Shown in pieces: positions 26,960-35,484 of a stretch of DNA of 64,000 bases. This DNA comes from Nitrospirota bacterium (GTDB taxonomy: Bacteria > Nitrospirota > Nitrospiria > Nitrospirales > Nitrospiraceae), in NCBI GenBank assembly GCA_016219645.1, contig JACRLR010000021.1, positions 1 through 64,000 of the forward strand, given 5' to 3'. The position numbers and the translations under genes are program-made. The notes beneath the pieces are model-generated. The model made no database searches. It saw nothing but the letters and a program-made list of their open reading frames with translations, and was not told where the DNA came from. Each line of letters starts with the position of its first letter. Position 1 is the stretch's first letter.

Positions 26960-28496
26960 ATGCGCACGCCTCCAACTCAGTCCGATTCCGTCGTCGCTCA
27001 GGCCCTCGCTGCGCCGTCGAATTTCTTTTCTTCCGGCCTCCGGCAAAAGGTCGATCAGCTCATGAACATCCTCTGGGCCGGTGGGGTGAACAACCCTATG
27101 GATTCTATCGAGCAGATTTCCTATCTTCTGTTCCTGCGCCTGCTGACGGAGAAAGATAATGTTCTGGCCAGCCTCGACAAGAGGTACACCTGTATCTTCT
27201 CCGGCAAATGGGCGCGCTACGCTTGGGGCAACTTCGTTACGCTGACCGGGGACAATCTCTTTAACGCGGTCCGTGACGCTATCGAAAAGCTGCACGAACT
27301 CCCCAGCCTGACCGACACCGGCAAGCTCCTCTTCAGCCGCGCTACCCTCAAGATTTACGACCGCCCCACATTGCGTGCCGTGGTGCAAGCCATCCACGAC
27401 ATGGACTTAGCTGCGCACAACGGCCACGACCTCAAGGGCGACATGTACGAGTATCTCTTGAGCAAGTTGTCGGCCTCCGGCACCAATGGCCAATTCCGCA
27501 CTCCGCGCCATATCATCGACCTGATAGTGGCACTCGTGAATCCACAACCCAAGCATCGGATCTGTGACCCAGCCTGCGGCACAGCTGGCTTCCTCATCTC
27601 AGCCTTCACCCATATTCTCCGGCAACACACCAAACCCCGCCGACCTGAAGCGCGGCCTCGCGGACGGCGGGCTGCTCAAGCCCGCGCAGTGGAAGTTTCT
27701 TGAAGAGCACGCGTTCACCGGCTTCGACAACGACGCCAACATGGTGAAAATCGCCATCCTCAACCTCTATCTTCACCAATTGGAAAAGGCGCGCGTCTCC
27801 ATGCTGAACCCGCTCACCACCGGCTTCGGCGGCGCCTATCCCGGCCAGCGGTTCGACGTCGTCCTCGCCAACCCGCCGTTCGCCGGAAAGGTGCAGGACG
27901 AAAGCATCCTGTCCGACCTGAACTACAAGCTGAACACCCGCGCCACAGAACTGCTGTTTCTCAAATGGTTCATCGACCACCTCGCACCAAACGGACGAGC
28001 GGGTGTCATCGTACCCAACGGCGTGCTCTTCGGCTCGACGAACGCGGCCACCAGCCTGCGCGAACTGCTGCTGACCGAGTGCGACCTGCAAGCCGTCATC
28101 AGCTTACCCAGCGGCGTGTTCAAACCTTATTCCGGCGTCGGCACCGCCGCGTTGATTTTCCAGAAGAGCAAGCCGACCCAAAGCGTCTGGTTTTATGATT
28201 TGACCGCCGACGGGTACAGCCTCGACGACAAGCGCACGCAAATCGAAGCCAACGACATTCCCGACGTGTTGGCCAAATGGTCCAACCGTGACGAAGGTCC
28301 CAACAGTTACCGTGTGGCGATTGAAAAGATTCGTGAGCACGACTGGAGCCTCGCAGCTGGCCGCTACAAGCCCGTCACCACGGAAGCCGTGAACCACGAC
28401 AAGCCAGCTGACATTCTCGGTGACGTGCTCAAACTGGAAAACGACATCATCCGGCGCGGCAACGCCTTGCTTGCACAAATCGTCGGGAAGAAATGA
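26960..28496 (+). pseudogene. hsdM: Type I methylase subunit HsdM, frameshifted
   Basis: Two overlapping frames together make one N6-adenine methylase. The first (26960-27703) covers the helical N terminus and ends its family resemblance after the SAM-binding motif DPACGTAGFL. The second continues from about 27640 with LKRGLADGGLLKPAQWKF and carries the catalytic NPPF in LANPPFAGK, to 28496. Removing one C from the CCCC run at 27635-27638 restores one frame. As read, the SAM and catalytic motifs are on separate peptides, so the enzyme would be inactive. A sequencing error or slippage is possible. Confidence 0.8.
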
Positions 28497-29668
28497 AACG
28501 CTGGCCGAACAAACCGCTTGGCGAGTTGCTGAAGATTCAGAATGGTTTCGCCTTCAAGTCGGAGCTGTTTAACGATGATGGCAAGGGGCTTCCAATCATT
28601 CGCATCCGAGATTTGGCGCGTGGATTCAGCGAGACATTCTACGATGGCGAACACGACCCTGCATTCGAGGTTGAGAATGGCGATTTCTTGATTGGTATGG
28701 ATGGCGAGTTCCACTGCTACCGCTGGCAGGGTGGAAAGGCTTTACTCAACCAACGAGTTTGCCGTCTCCAGAATTTCAGCCGTGACCTTAACGCAGGTTA
28801 CGTTTTTTACGGCATCAACGACCACCTTCGCGAAATCGAGGACAACACCGCGTTTGTCACGGTGAAGCATTTGTCGTCGAAGCAAATAGCCAGCATTGAA
28901 ATGAGCGTACCGCCGCTGGAGGAGCAGGAGCGGTTGGTGAAGTTGCTGGACGAAACCGACGAGTTGCGGAAGCTGCGCGCTCAAGCCGACCGCCGCACCG
29001 CCACCCTCATCCCTTCCCTCTTCAGCAAAATGTTCGGCCCTGACGCTCCAGGTTCAGTCACCTGGCAGACTGCGACTGTTGCAGAACTTGCTGCGGCACA
29101 CGAAGGCAGCATTCGCACCGGACCATTTGGAAGCGATTTGCGTCACTCGGAATTTTTCGAGGAGGGAGTTCCGGTTCTTGGCATTGATAACGTAGTGGAG
29201 AATGAGTTCCGTTGGACGAAATCGCGTTGCATCCCAGAATCCAAGTTCGCAGAGATGAAGCGGTTCGTCGTTTTCCCCGGTGATGTCCTCGTGACAATCA
29301 TGGGCACAGTTGGGAGGTGTTCCATTGCTCCTGAAGGGCTTCCGGTTTGCATCAGCACGAAGCACCTTTGCACAATTACACTCGATCGAACGAAAGCACA
29401 TCCCCGGTTCATTTGGGGAGCGTTCTTGCATGACGCATCCGTCAAACAGCAAACCCGATCAGTTGGAAAGGGTGCAATAATGGAAGGCTGGAACTCGACC
29501 ATCATCAAACGACTCAGATTGCGAGTTCCGCCGTTGACGCTGCAAAAGCAGTTCGCCGCCCGCGTGTCAGAAATCCGTGCGATGAAAATTGAGCAAGCCG
29601 CCTCCCGCCGCCGCTTGGATGATCTCTTCCAATCCATACTCCACCACGCTTTCAACGGAGAGCTATAA
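28493..29668 (+). CDS. hsdS: Type I specificity subunit HsdS
   Basis: A 391-residue DNA-recognition subunit with two target-recognition domains, each followed by a conserved helical spacer (VPPLEEQERLVKLLDETDELRKL at the middle, VPPLTLQKQFAARVSEI near the end). It overlaps hsdM by four bases (ATGA), confirming the operon. The C terminus LDDLFQSILHHAFNGEL is the usual HsdS tail, and a degraded copy of it lies at 31045-31110. The sequence recognised cannot be read from the protein. Confidence 0.9.
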   Translation: MKRWPNKPLGELLKIQNGFAFKSELFNDDGKGLPIIRIRDLARGFSETFYDGEHDPAFEVENGDFLIGMDGEFHCYRWQGGKALLNQRVCRLQNFSRDLNAGYVFYGINDHLREIEDNTAFVTVKHLSSKQIASIEMSVPPLEEQERLVKLLDETDELRKLRAQADRRTATLIPSLFSKMFGPDAPGSVTWQTATVAELAAAHEGSIRTGPFGSDLRHSEFFEEGVPVLGIDNVVENEFRWTKSRCIPESKFAEMKRFVVFPGDVLVTIMGTVGRCSIAPEGLPVCISTKHLCTITLDRTKAHPRFIWGAFLHDASVKQQTRSVGKGAIMEGWNSTIIKRLRLRVPPLTLQKQFAARVSEIRAMKIEQAASRRRLDDLFQSILHHAFNGEL

Positions 29669-29676
29669 CAGGGGTT

Positions 29677-30570
29677 GTGATGACTGGGATGATAGGAGAC
29701 GAACTCTTTGTGGACTTTAGCCGTCGCATAGTCCAAGCGAGGGGCTCCGATTCTTACACCAGGCCAGTTGAGGTAGATCTTCGCCGCGCGGCCTATCTCT
29801 CCTCCAGTCAGGACTTTGAACAGGAAATGCAATCCATCAGCGCCGCGCTGTCCGGGTCGTGGCCGAAGATACTTCTGGCCTTTGTAAATACTCCAGATGG
29901 CCCGCCGTATAGAACTGCAAAGGTGTTTCTTCACCAAAACTTGATCCAACATAAGCAGATCGAGGACTCTGGGAAAATCAGGCTCGTCAGCTCATCACAT
30001 TATGTGGCGGCAGGCGGCGGTCAGGCCTGGGATCAAGATGCAGAGAAAGGCGCTGTCGGGTTCTTCGTATCTGGGGCCAATGATCGAACGAATGTTTGGC
30101 GCGTCTTCCGAGTGGAGATGGATGCGTTCGGTTCAAGCGTCGTGACACTTTCCCCCCTTGTCCTGAGTAGCGGTTTTCCTGAGCTAACTCTTCCTGATAC
30201 CAACGAGCCTTTGCGTTCCGAGATTCTCGGACATTATGAAGAACTTCAACGTCATGTCTTGAGCCATTCTTACCGAGCCTTGATTACCAGCGCCAAGAAC
30301 ATCGTTGAAGCGATCATCTCGCCAAACGACAACTTTTCAACGACCCTCGCCAAAATGGGCCGGAGCCTTCTCGAAGCAAAAGAGAAGAAGACCAAGCCGC
30401 CATCTCCAGAACTCGCCTATCACCTAGCCGAGAAACTCAGGCTCTTACATCAATACACCCATGTTGGAGGGGCTACGCGAAAAGGCCGGTCTGTTTCCCC
30501 GGAGCTTGCGTTGACCGTTGTTCACGATCTGATAGAGATTTTAAGAGAGCTTGGCTATGCGCGGAAGTGA
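29677..30570 (+). CDS. Abortive-infection-like protein
   Basis: A 297-residue protein starting 8 bases after hsdS (GTG at 29677, ATG at 29680). The C-terminal 100 residues (YRALITSAKNIVEAIISPND near residue 205, YHLAEKLRLLHQYTHVGGAT, VVHDLIEILRELG) resemble the helical Abi_C-type domain found in abortive-infection proteins. The N-terminal two-thirds is unassigned. Position at the end of an hsd operon supports a defence role. Confidence 0.6.
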   Translation: MMTGMIGDELFVDFSRRIVQARGSDSYTRPVEVDLRRAAYLSSSQDFEQEMQSISAALSGSWPKILLAFVNTPDGPPYRTAKVFLHQNLIQHKQIEDSGKIRLVSSSHYVAAGGGQAWDQDAEKGAVGFFVSGANDRTNVWRVFRVEMDAFGSSVVTLSPLVLSSGFPELTLPDTNEPLRSEILGHYEELQRHVLSHSYRALITSAKNIVEAIISPNDNFSTTLAKMGRSLLEAKEKKTKPPSPELAYHLAEKLRLLHQYTHVGGATRKGRSVSPELALTVVHDLIEILRELGYARK

Positions 30571-30604
30571 ACGGGGTTGGGATGAATCTTTTCTTGGGGG
30601 CCGA

Positions 30605-30733
30605 AGCTCCCTCCAACCCGCTTGTTCTCTCTTTAGGGATGGGGCCTGATTGATCTTCCACTGCGCGCGTCCAACGAGGGCCTTCTGAGGCCGCGCGTTG
30701 CGCGAGCACAGAAGATCATCAGGTTCCATCCCC
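30605..30733 (-). repeat. Dispersed palindromic element, family A
   Basis: Imperfect arms at about 30636-30661 and 30709-30733 (GATCTTC / GAAGATC and GGGATGG / CCATCCC) enclose a core that reads TGCTCGC...CGCGCG...GACGCGCGCAG on the minus strand. The outer left part (30605-30635) is also shared with 53280-53303. Related copies lie at 53099-53206, 53238-53303 and 60292-60400. No coding capacity. Confidence 0.7.
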
Positions 30734-31044
30734 GTCTCTGCTCCGGAAGCTAGGGATCGGCACGGGTGTCATCCACTTCTTTCATCCTGGGGGCTCCTTT
30801 CCAGTCCCTTCTATGCCCGTGCGTTTTGTGAAGAATTGTGACTCGCATGCAGAAAAAGGCTTGGACTTATTGAAAGAGCAGCGAGACGGAGCCGTCTTTT
30901 GTGATCTTGGCGATGAATGGTTTTGCGTGGTTCTTCAAAAACCGGGTGATTCGGGGGAGTGCCTTCACGAAAATCTGAGCCATTTCTTCGCCTTGCAGAT
31001 CGCCTGATGTCAGGATAAACGCTGCCGCACCCGCCTTCATGAGC
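30734..31044. other. Decayed sequence between the Abi gene and the hsdS relic
   Basis: About 310 bases with short open frames on both strands (30813-31007 plus, 30811-31086 minus). Neither has a ribosome site or recognisable similarity. Since an hsdS tail follows directly, the stretch may be the eroded remains of the same lost gene. Confidence 0.35.
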
Positions 31045-31110
31045 GCCAGCCGCTGCCTGCATGACCTCTTTCAGTGAATGCTCCACCGCGGCTTCAACGG
31101 CGCGCTATAG
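31045..31110 (+). pseudogene. Relic 3' end of a second hsdS gene
   Basis: Reads ASRCLHDLFQ, a stop, then MLHRGFNGAL and TAG. This mirrors the true HsdS C terminus ASRRRLDDLFQSILHHAFNGEL, including the final stop position. The in-frame TGA and lack of any upstream HsdS sequence show that it is a remnant. It points to loss or recombination of specificity genes at this locus. Confidence 0.65.
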
Positions 31111-31153
31111 TCGCCGTCCAGGCTAATTCAAGCAGCCTGTTCACTAAATCACG

Positions 31154-31182
31154 TTGTTCACGATTCATGAACGTGCTATATT
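31154..31182 (+). promoter_or_regulatory. Promoter and possible operator of the AbiE-type pair
   Basis: TTGTTC at 31154-31159 and TATATT at 31177-31182 are spaced by exactly 17 bases. An inverted repeat GTTCA-N7-TGAAC (31156-31172) overlaps the -35 and spacer, a natural place for an autorepressor. The predicted transcript start, about 31189, is only a few bases before the ATG at 31193. Confidence 0.55.
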
Positions 31183-31192
31183 ACCGTACGTT

Positions 31193-32281
31193 ATGAAGAC
31201 CATTTCGCAAGAATCTCAGATTATCGCCTCAGCGCTGGAGCGGCTGAAGGCTGTCCATCCCCTCCGTGTAATGAATCTCCGGCAAGAGATCAACGCGAGG
31301 GACCGAGGGTGGGATGGCGAGGTGACGATCAAAACCAAGGGGGGGGCGTATCGTTACCTGTTTGAGGTGAAGGCACATCTTCGTCCACAGGCTATTCATC
31401 ACCTGCTGATCCGGGCGAATGCCGATCGAAAACGATGGGACAAGACAACGGAACTTTTGTTGCTCGCTGACTACGTCAATCCGCTGCTAGCTGGTCAACT
31501 GAAAAACGCTGGTATCAATTTCATCGATACAGCAGGGAATCTGTTCTTGAAACGGGCGCCGGAATTATATCTCTATGTCGAAGGGAAAAAGCCGCCGGCC
31601 TCTCAGAAAGACAAGCCAACGAGGCTCTTTCAGCCGAGCGGCCTCGCTCTTCTTTTTGGCCTGCTCATAGAACCTGAGTCCATCAACCTTCCGTATCGGA
31701 ACCTCGCAAGTGTGAATGGTGTTGCCTTGGGCACGGTAGGGTGGGTTAAGCGGGATCTCAAAGAACAAGGGTATCTCGAACCGATCGGGACAGATCGCTT
31801 TCGCTTAATCCGTCGAAAGGAATTGTTCGAGCGGTGGGTGCAGGGCTATGCCAGCCGTCTTCGTCCAAAACTTTTTGTCGGGGAATATCGAGATCTGACG
31901 AACAACCTCGATGCTGTCGTCAAGACTTTTCGCCGGTATGCGGTGGAGCAGGGAATGTCCTGGTGTGTCACGGGGGGAGTTGGGGCGGATGCAATTATGC
32001 ATCACTATCAGGGAAACATGATCACCTTTTTTGTCGAATTCTGGCGACAGGATGAGGCCTTAAAGGGTCTCAAGTGGTTACCAGCCTCTGGAGGACTCAT
32101 TACCATTCTGAAAAGCTTTTCTCCTCGTGTGTTGCAGATGAGCGGTAGTCAGCAACACGCCCGAGCCGCACATCCTCTTTTGATTTATGCCGAGCTGTTG
32201 CATCAGGGCACGGACCGAGACCTTGAAACCGCCCGGCTCATTTATAAAAACTACTTGGAAGAATCCATTGCCAAAGATTGA
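31193..32281 (+). CDS. AbiEi-type antitoxin / transcriptional regulator
   Basis: A 362-residue protein resembling AbiEi-family antitoxins of type IV toxin-antitoxin systems. The N terminus carries a restriction-fold-like stretch (YRYLFEVKAHLRPQAIHHLL, about residues 45-64, then LLLADYVNPLLAGQLKNAGINFID). A winged-helix part follows at about 165-215 (NLASVNGVALGTVGWVKRDLKEQGYL). The ATG at 31193 is preferred because the promoter ends just upstream. A run of eight G (31339-31346) is present in the coding sequence. The partner toxin overlaps the 3' end. Confidence 0.65.
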   Translation: MKTISQESQIIASALERLKAVHPLRVMNLRQEINARDRGWDGEVTIKTKGGAYRYLFEVKAHLRPQAIHHLLIRANADRKRWDKTTELLLLADYVNPLLAGQLKNAGINFIDTAGNLFLKRAPELYLYVEGKKPPASQKDKPTRLFQPSGLALLFGLLIEPESINLPYRNLASVNGVALGTVGWVKRDLKEQGYLEPIGTDRFRLIRRKELFERWVQGYASRLRPKLFVGEYRDLTNNLDAVVKTFRRYAVEQGMSWCVTGGVGADAIMHHYQGNMITFFVEFWRQDEALKGLKWLPASGGLITILKSFSPRVLQMSGSQQHARAAHPLLIYAELLHQGTDRDLETARLIYKNYLEESIAKD

Positions 32282-33068
32282 AGGTGATTTAGCGGAAGCG
32301 CTCACACTGCTCCACAACTATTTTGAGCAGAAGGGGATACCCTTCGCACTTGTCGGTGCGCTTGTGCCGGCTATCTTGCTGTCTTCCGAGATCGGAGTTC
32401 GAGAGACCAGGGATGCCGACCATATAATCAAATTGTCTTCGTGGGCAGAGTGGGAGACGGTGATCGCCGATCTCGTCAAATTGGGATTCGTACGAGGCCG
32501 TGGCGAGCAAGAGCATCGATTGCATTTCCGGACTGCGGAGATTGACCTAATCCCGTATGGAGTCACGGGTGGCCCAGACGAAGTTCTCGTATGGCGCAAG
32601 TCCGGGAACCAGATGAACCTGACAGGATTTTCCGAGGTGTTTGAACATGCCGTGCTCATCGAGATAGTGAAAGGTCTTACACTACCAGTTATCCCACTGT
32701 GGCTTTTCGCGGTACTGAAGGTCTTTGCCTATCTTGATAGAAAGTTTCCCAGAGATCTTCGCGACCTCGTATACGTTTTGGAGCATTATGAGTCGCTGGG
32801 AAACGGGGCACGTCGATTTGAAACAGTGGGTGAAGTGAGCGGTGTGACTTACGAGAACGCAGGAGCACATTTGTTGGGAGCTGATATTCGTGCCAAGGTT
32901 TCATCTAATGCTCTGAAAATGGTCAGAGACTTTCTAGAGCAAATCACCGACGAGTATCATAGTGTAATTAATTCGGCTCTTCGGGAAGAGCCCGCCCTCG
33001 TATCTGATAGGCGAAGAACGGTTGTCTATCAGCTCGTCCAAGCTTTTCGGTTAGGGTTAAGAGGCTAG
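32268..33068 (+). CDS. AbiEii-type nucleotidyltransferase toxin
   Basis: A 266-residue protein with a minimal nucleotidyltransferase layout: FALVGALVPAIL near residue 25, RETRDADHII with the D-x-D pair near residue 45, and a third acidic strand EIDLIPYG near residue 90. This fits the nucleotidyltransferase toxins of type IV pairs. The usual GG of the nucleotidyltransferase loop is GA here. TTG start at 32268 with GGAAG 6 bases upstream, overlapping the antitoxin gene by 14 bases. Function rests on fold motifs and gene pairing. Confidence 0.65.
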   Translation: MPKIEGDLAEALTLLHNYFEQKGIPFALVGALVPAILLSSEIGVRETRDADHIIKLSSWAEWETVIADLVKLGFVRGRGEQEHRLHFRTAEIDLIPYGVTGGPDEVLVWRKSGNQMNLTGFSEVFEHAVLIEIVKGLTLPVIPLWLFAVLKVFAYLDRKFPRDLRDLVYVLEHYESLGNGARRFETVGEVSGVTYENAGAHLLGADIRAKVSSNALKMVRDFLEQITDEYHSVINSALREEPALVSDRRRTVVYQLVQAFRLGLRG

Positions 33069-33134
33069 TCGAGTATAGAGACAGTGCCGTACCGTGATTA
33101 TGTAGGAAAGGCACTGTTCTGCTTGCGCCGTGCT

Positions 33135-33854
33135 TCAGGCAGCTTCGAGGGTGAGTTCGCACCTGATGGCTTCTTCGATTTCGAACCGCTGGCGTCCATA
33201 ATCCTCTGCGAGCGCATCCATTGATTCACCTGCCTTGTAACGTTCCGCAATCACGGCGGTCGGAATGCCGGTCCCCACTAACACGGGCCGGCCGAAGGAG
33301 ATCAGTGGGTCGATGACGACGGCCTTGGGTTCCTCTTGGAGGTGGCGTTTCCGCGTAAAGGGATACAACCGGACAGGGATCCCCTTGATGTCTCTCTCAA
33401 TTCGATGGAGGTGTGCCCGGAGGATTTCTTGGATGGCCAATTGTCCTTCCTGAGAGATGTTGATCAATTGGCTGAATTTTTTGATGAAGAGGTTCAGTCC
33501 ATCGATGACGAATTCCTGATCGGCCAAGGGATGTCTCGAAGGAAATTGCTTCGAGAGGTAGTTCATCGCGGCTCTGACTTTTTCTAATGGGATGTCATGC
33601 TTGCGACGAATGGCATCGAGGACGTGGATCTCCACGAGGTTCATGAAAGAGAGCAACTTCATGTCCGGATCGGGCACCTGGATGATCGGTTTGGAGAAAC
33701 GGACACCGGTGATGCTGCGGTAATGCCGGCCTGAAATCCAGTCTCGAATTGTCGTGCGTGGAATGCGCAAATAATGCCCAGCCTCCATGACGCCGTAAGA
33801 AGCCACTTCTCGCGCATCAAAGTGTTTGTCGAACACTGCCACCTTTTGATGCAT
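33135..33854 (-). CDS. DUF433 domain antitoxin-like protein
   Basis: A 239-residue protein. The N-terminal part has a MerR-like helix-turn-helix (HYLRIPRTTIRDWISG, about residues 28-43). The C-terminal 70 residues form a DUF433 domain (DPLISFGRPVLVGTGIPTAVIAERYKAGES, then LAEDYG), typical of antitoxins that pair with a PIN-like DUF5615 toxin. No such toxin gene lies on either side, so it appears orphaned. It closes the right side of the defence island. Confidence 0.75.
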   Translation of the reverse strand: MHQKVAVFDKHFDAREVASYGVMEAGHYLRIPRTTIRDWISGRHYRSITGVRFSKPIIQVPDPDMKLLSFMNLVEIHVLDAIRRKHDIPLEKVRAAMNYLSKQFPSRHPLADQEFVIDGLNLFIKKFSQLINISQEGQLAIQEILRAHLHRIERDIKGIPVRLYPFTRKRHLQEEPKAVVIDPLISFGRPVLVGTGIPTAVIAERYKAGESMDALAEDYGRQRFEIEEAIRCELTLEAA

Positions 33855-33943
33855 AGTCCGGGAGGCACTGTAGCCCTGTCTTGATGACGGGTCAAGAGTC
33901 AATCAAACGGAGACAGCCACCGACCGGACTAGTGGCAGTCCCC

Positions 33944-34987
33944 TCAACTCAACGACGCCAGATCGATCACGAACCGGAACCGCACATCGCCCTTGAGGAC
34001 TCGCTCATAGGCCTCGTTTACTTGCTGGATTGGAATCACTTCAACATCAGACTCGATGTGGTGTGCGGCACAGAAGTCGAGCATCTCCTGGGTTTCTCGG
34101 ATCCCGCCGATCACCGACCCGGCGATTCGGCGGCGATGCAGAATGAGCGGAAAGGGTTCCAGCAGAGTTGGCTTGTCCGGCACACCGACAAGGATCATCG
34201 TGCCATCGGTCTTCAATAAATGAAGATAATCGTTATAGTTGTGAGGAGCTGATACCGTATCAAGGACAAAATCAAATCGCCGCTGCAGTCTGGTAAACGT
34301 CTCGGGCTGTGAGGTGAGGGCGAAGTCGGTTGCTCCCAATCGCATCGCATCCTGCCGCTTCCGTTCGGATGTGCTGAGCACGGTGACCTCAGTTCCCAGC
34401 GCCTTCGCGATCTTTATAGCCATATGGCCGAGTCCGCCCAAACCGACAACTGCCAGCTTGTGATATTTCCCGACTCCCCAATGGCGTAGCGGGGAGTATG
34501 TCGTAATTCCCGCGCACAAGAGTGGAGCTGCTCCTGCAGGCGACAGTGCTGAGGGAATCCTCAGCACATAGTTCTCATCCACGACAATCTGTCTAGAGTA
34601 ACCGCCTTGTGTCAGCTGGCCGTCCTTGTCGCGGCCGTTGTATGTCAGGATCATGCCCGCATCGCAATATTGCTCAGATCCCTCACGGCAGGCTGTGCAA
34701 GTACGGCAGGAATCCACAAAGCAGCCGACACCAACCCGGTCTCCCGCCCTGAAATTCTTCACACCGGACCCAATGCCCGCCACGGTGCCGACGATTTCGT
34801 GTCCCGGCACCATGGGGAAAATCGAGCCGCCCCATTCGTCGCGGGCTTGATGAATGTCCGAGTGGCAGATGCCGCAATGGGTGATCGCAATGAGCAGGTC
34901 ATGAGGTCCCACGTCCCGTCGTGCGAATTCGAATGGTTGCAGGGTGGCTTTGGCGGTGATCGCCGCATAACCGTGAGTCGATAGCAT
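33944..34987 (-). CDS. Zinc-dependent NAD(P) alcohol dehydrogenase
   Basis: A 347-residue medium-chain dehydrogenase of the YahK / cinnamyl-alcohol group, oxidising alcohols or reducing aldehydes. The catalytic zinc site is in CGICHSDIH (about residues 38-46) and PGHE. The four-cysteine structural zinc loop runs from CFVDSCRTCTACREG. The Rossmann motif is GLGGLGHMAIK near residue 180. ATG at 34987; a run of nine G lies 17 bases upstream (35005-35013). Confidence 0.9.
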   Translation of the reverse strand: MLSTHGYAAITAKATLQPFEFARRDVGPHDLLIAITHCGICHSDIHQARDEWGGSIFPMVPGHEIVGTVAGIGSGVKNFRAGDRVGVGCFVDSCRTCTACREGSEQYCDAGMILTYNGRDKDGQLTQGGYSRQIVVDENYVLRIPSALSPAGAAPLLCAGITTYSPLRHWGVGKYHKLAVVGLGGLGHMAIKIAKALGTEVTVLSTSERKRQDAMRLGATDFALTSQPETFTRLQRRFDFVLDTVSAPHNYNDYLHLLKTDGTMILVGVPDKPTLLEPFPLILHRRRIAGSVIGGIRETQEMLDFCAAHHIESDVEVIPIQQVNEAYERVLKGDVRFRFVIDLASLS

Positions 34988-35181
34988 GGCTGTCGCTCCA
35001 TGTTGGGGGGGGGATGTAACCGTGACCATAGCAAGATCCAACAGGATTGCCAACCAGGTCATGGGTGGATCAAGCCGGCGTTTCGCGTCGTCGTTGAATC
35101 CTGCCGCCAGCGGATACTCTTCTGTGACGAATGCCGGCTGTGCCTTGTGGGAAGTTGGACTCGGAGCTCTAAGACAGATGC

Positions 35182-35385
35182 TTAATGCTCTTGCCGGGGC
35201 GCTGCATCGTCGTTTCGCTCCATCGAGTCGGGGAGCGAAGTGTCGATCATGATGGTGGGACCTGGTAGTCGATAGTCTTCTGCTGCCCAGGCGCCGAGGT
35301 CGGTCAATTGACACTGTTCGGAGCAGAAGGGGCGCCAGTGGTTGCCTTCCCAGGTGCTGGATTGGTGACAGAGGGGGCAGATCAT
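35182..35385 (-). CDS. yacG: YacG zinc protein (DNA gyrase inhibitor)
   Basis: A 67-residue zinc finger. Four cysteines CPLC (about residues 3-6) and C-x3-C in FCSEQCQ (about residues 22-27) match YacG, followed by LGAWAAEDYRLPG. In E. coli YacG binds GyrB and inhibits gyrase. The start at 35385 gives the family N terminus. It stands alone upstream of the dehydrogenase, same strand. Confidence 0.9.
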   Translation of the reverse strand: MICPLCHQSSTWEGNHWRPFCSEQCQLTDLGAWAAEDYRLPGPTIMIDTSLPDSMERNDDAAPRQEH

Positions 35386-35484
35386 GGCCGTTATTGTAGC
35401 ACGCGGATTCCGAGAATCGGTCGGCGTCAACTCCGGAAGATTCGACGCGTGGGGAAATCTGTATGGCAGATGGCTGAAGGAGGA

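Noticed and set aside
31154-31192. TTG-started extension of the AbiEi-like gene
   Set aside because: The extra codons coincide with the promoter -35, spacer and -10 sequences.
22353-33854. Integrated element with attachment site duplication at tRNA-Gln
   Set aside because: I could not find a second copy of the tRNA 3' end at the right side, nor an integrase.
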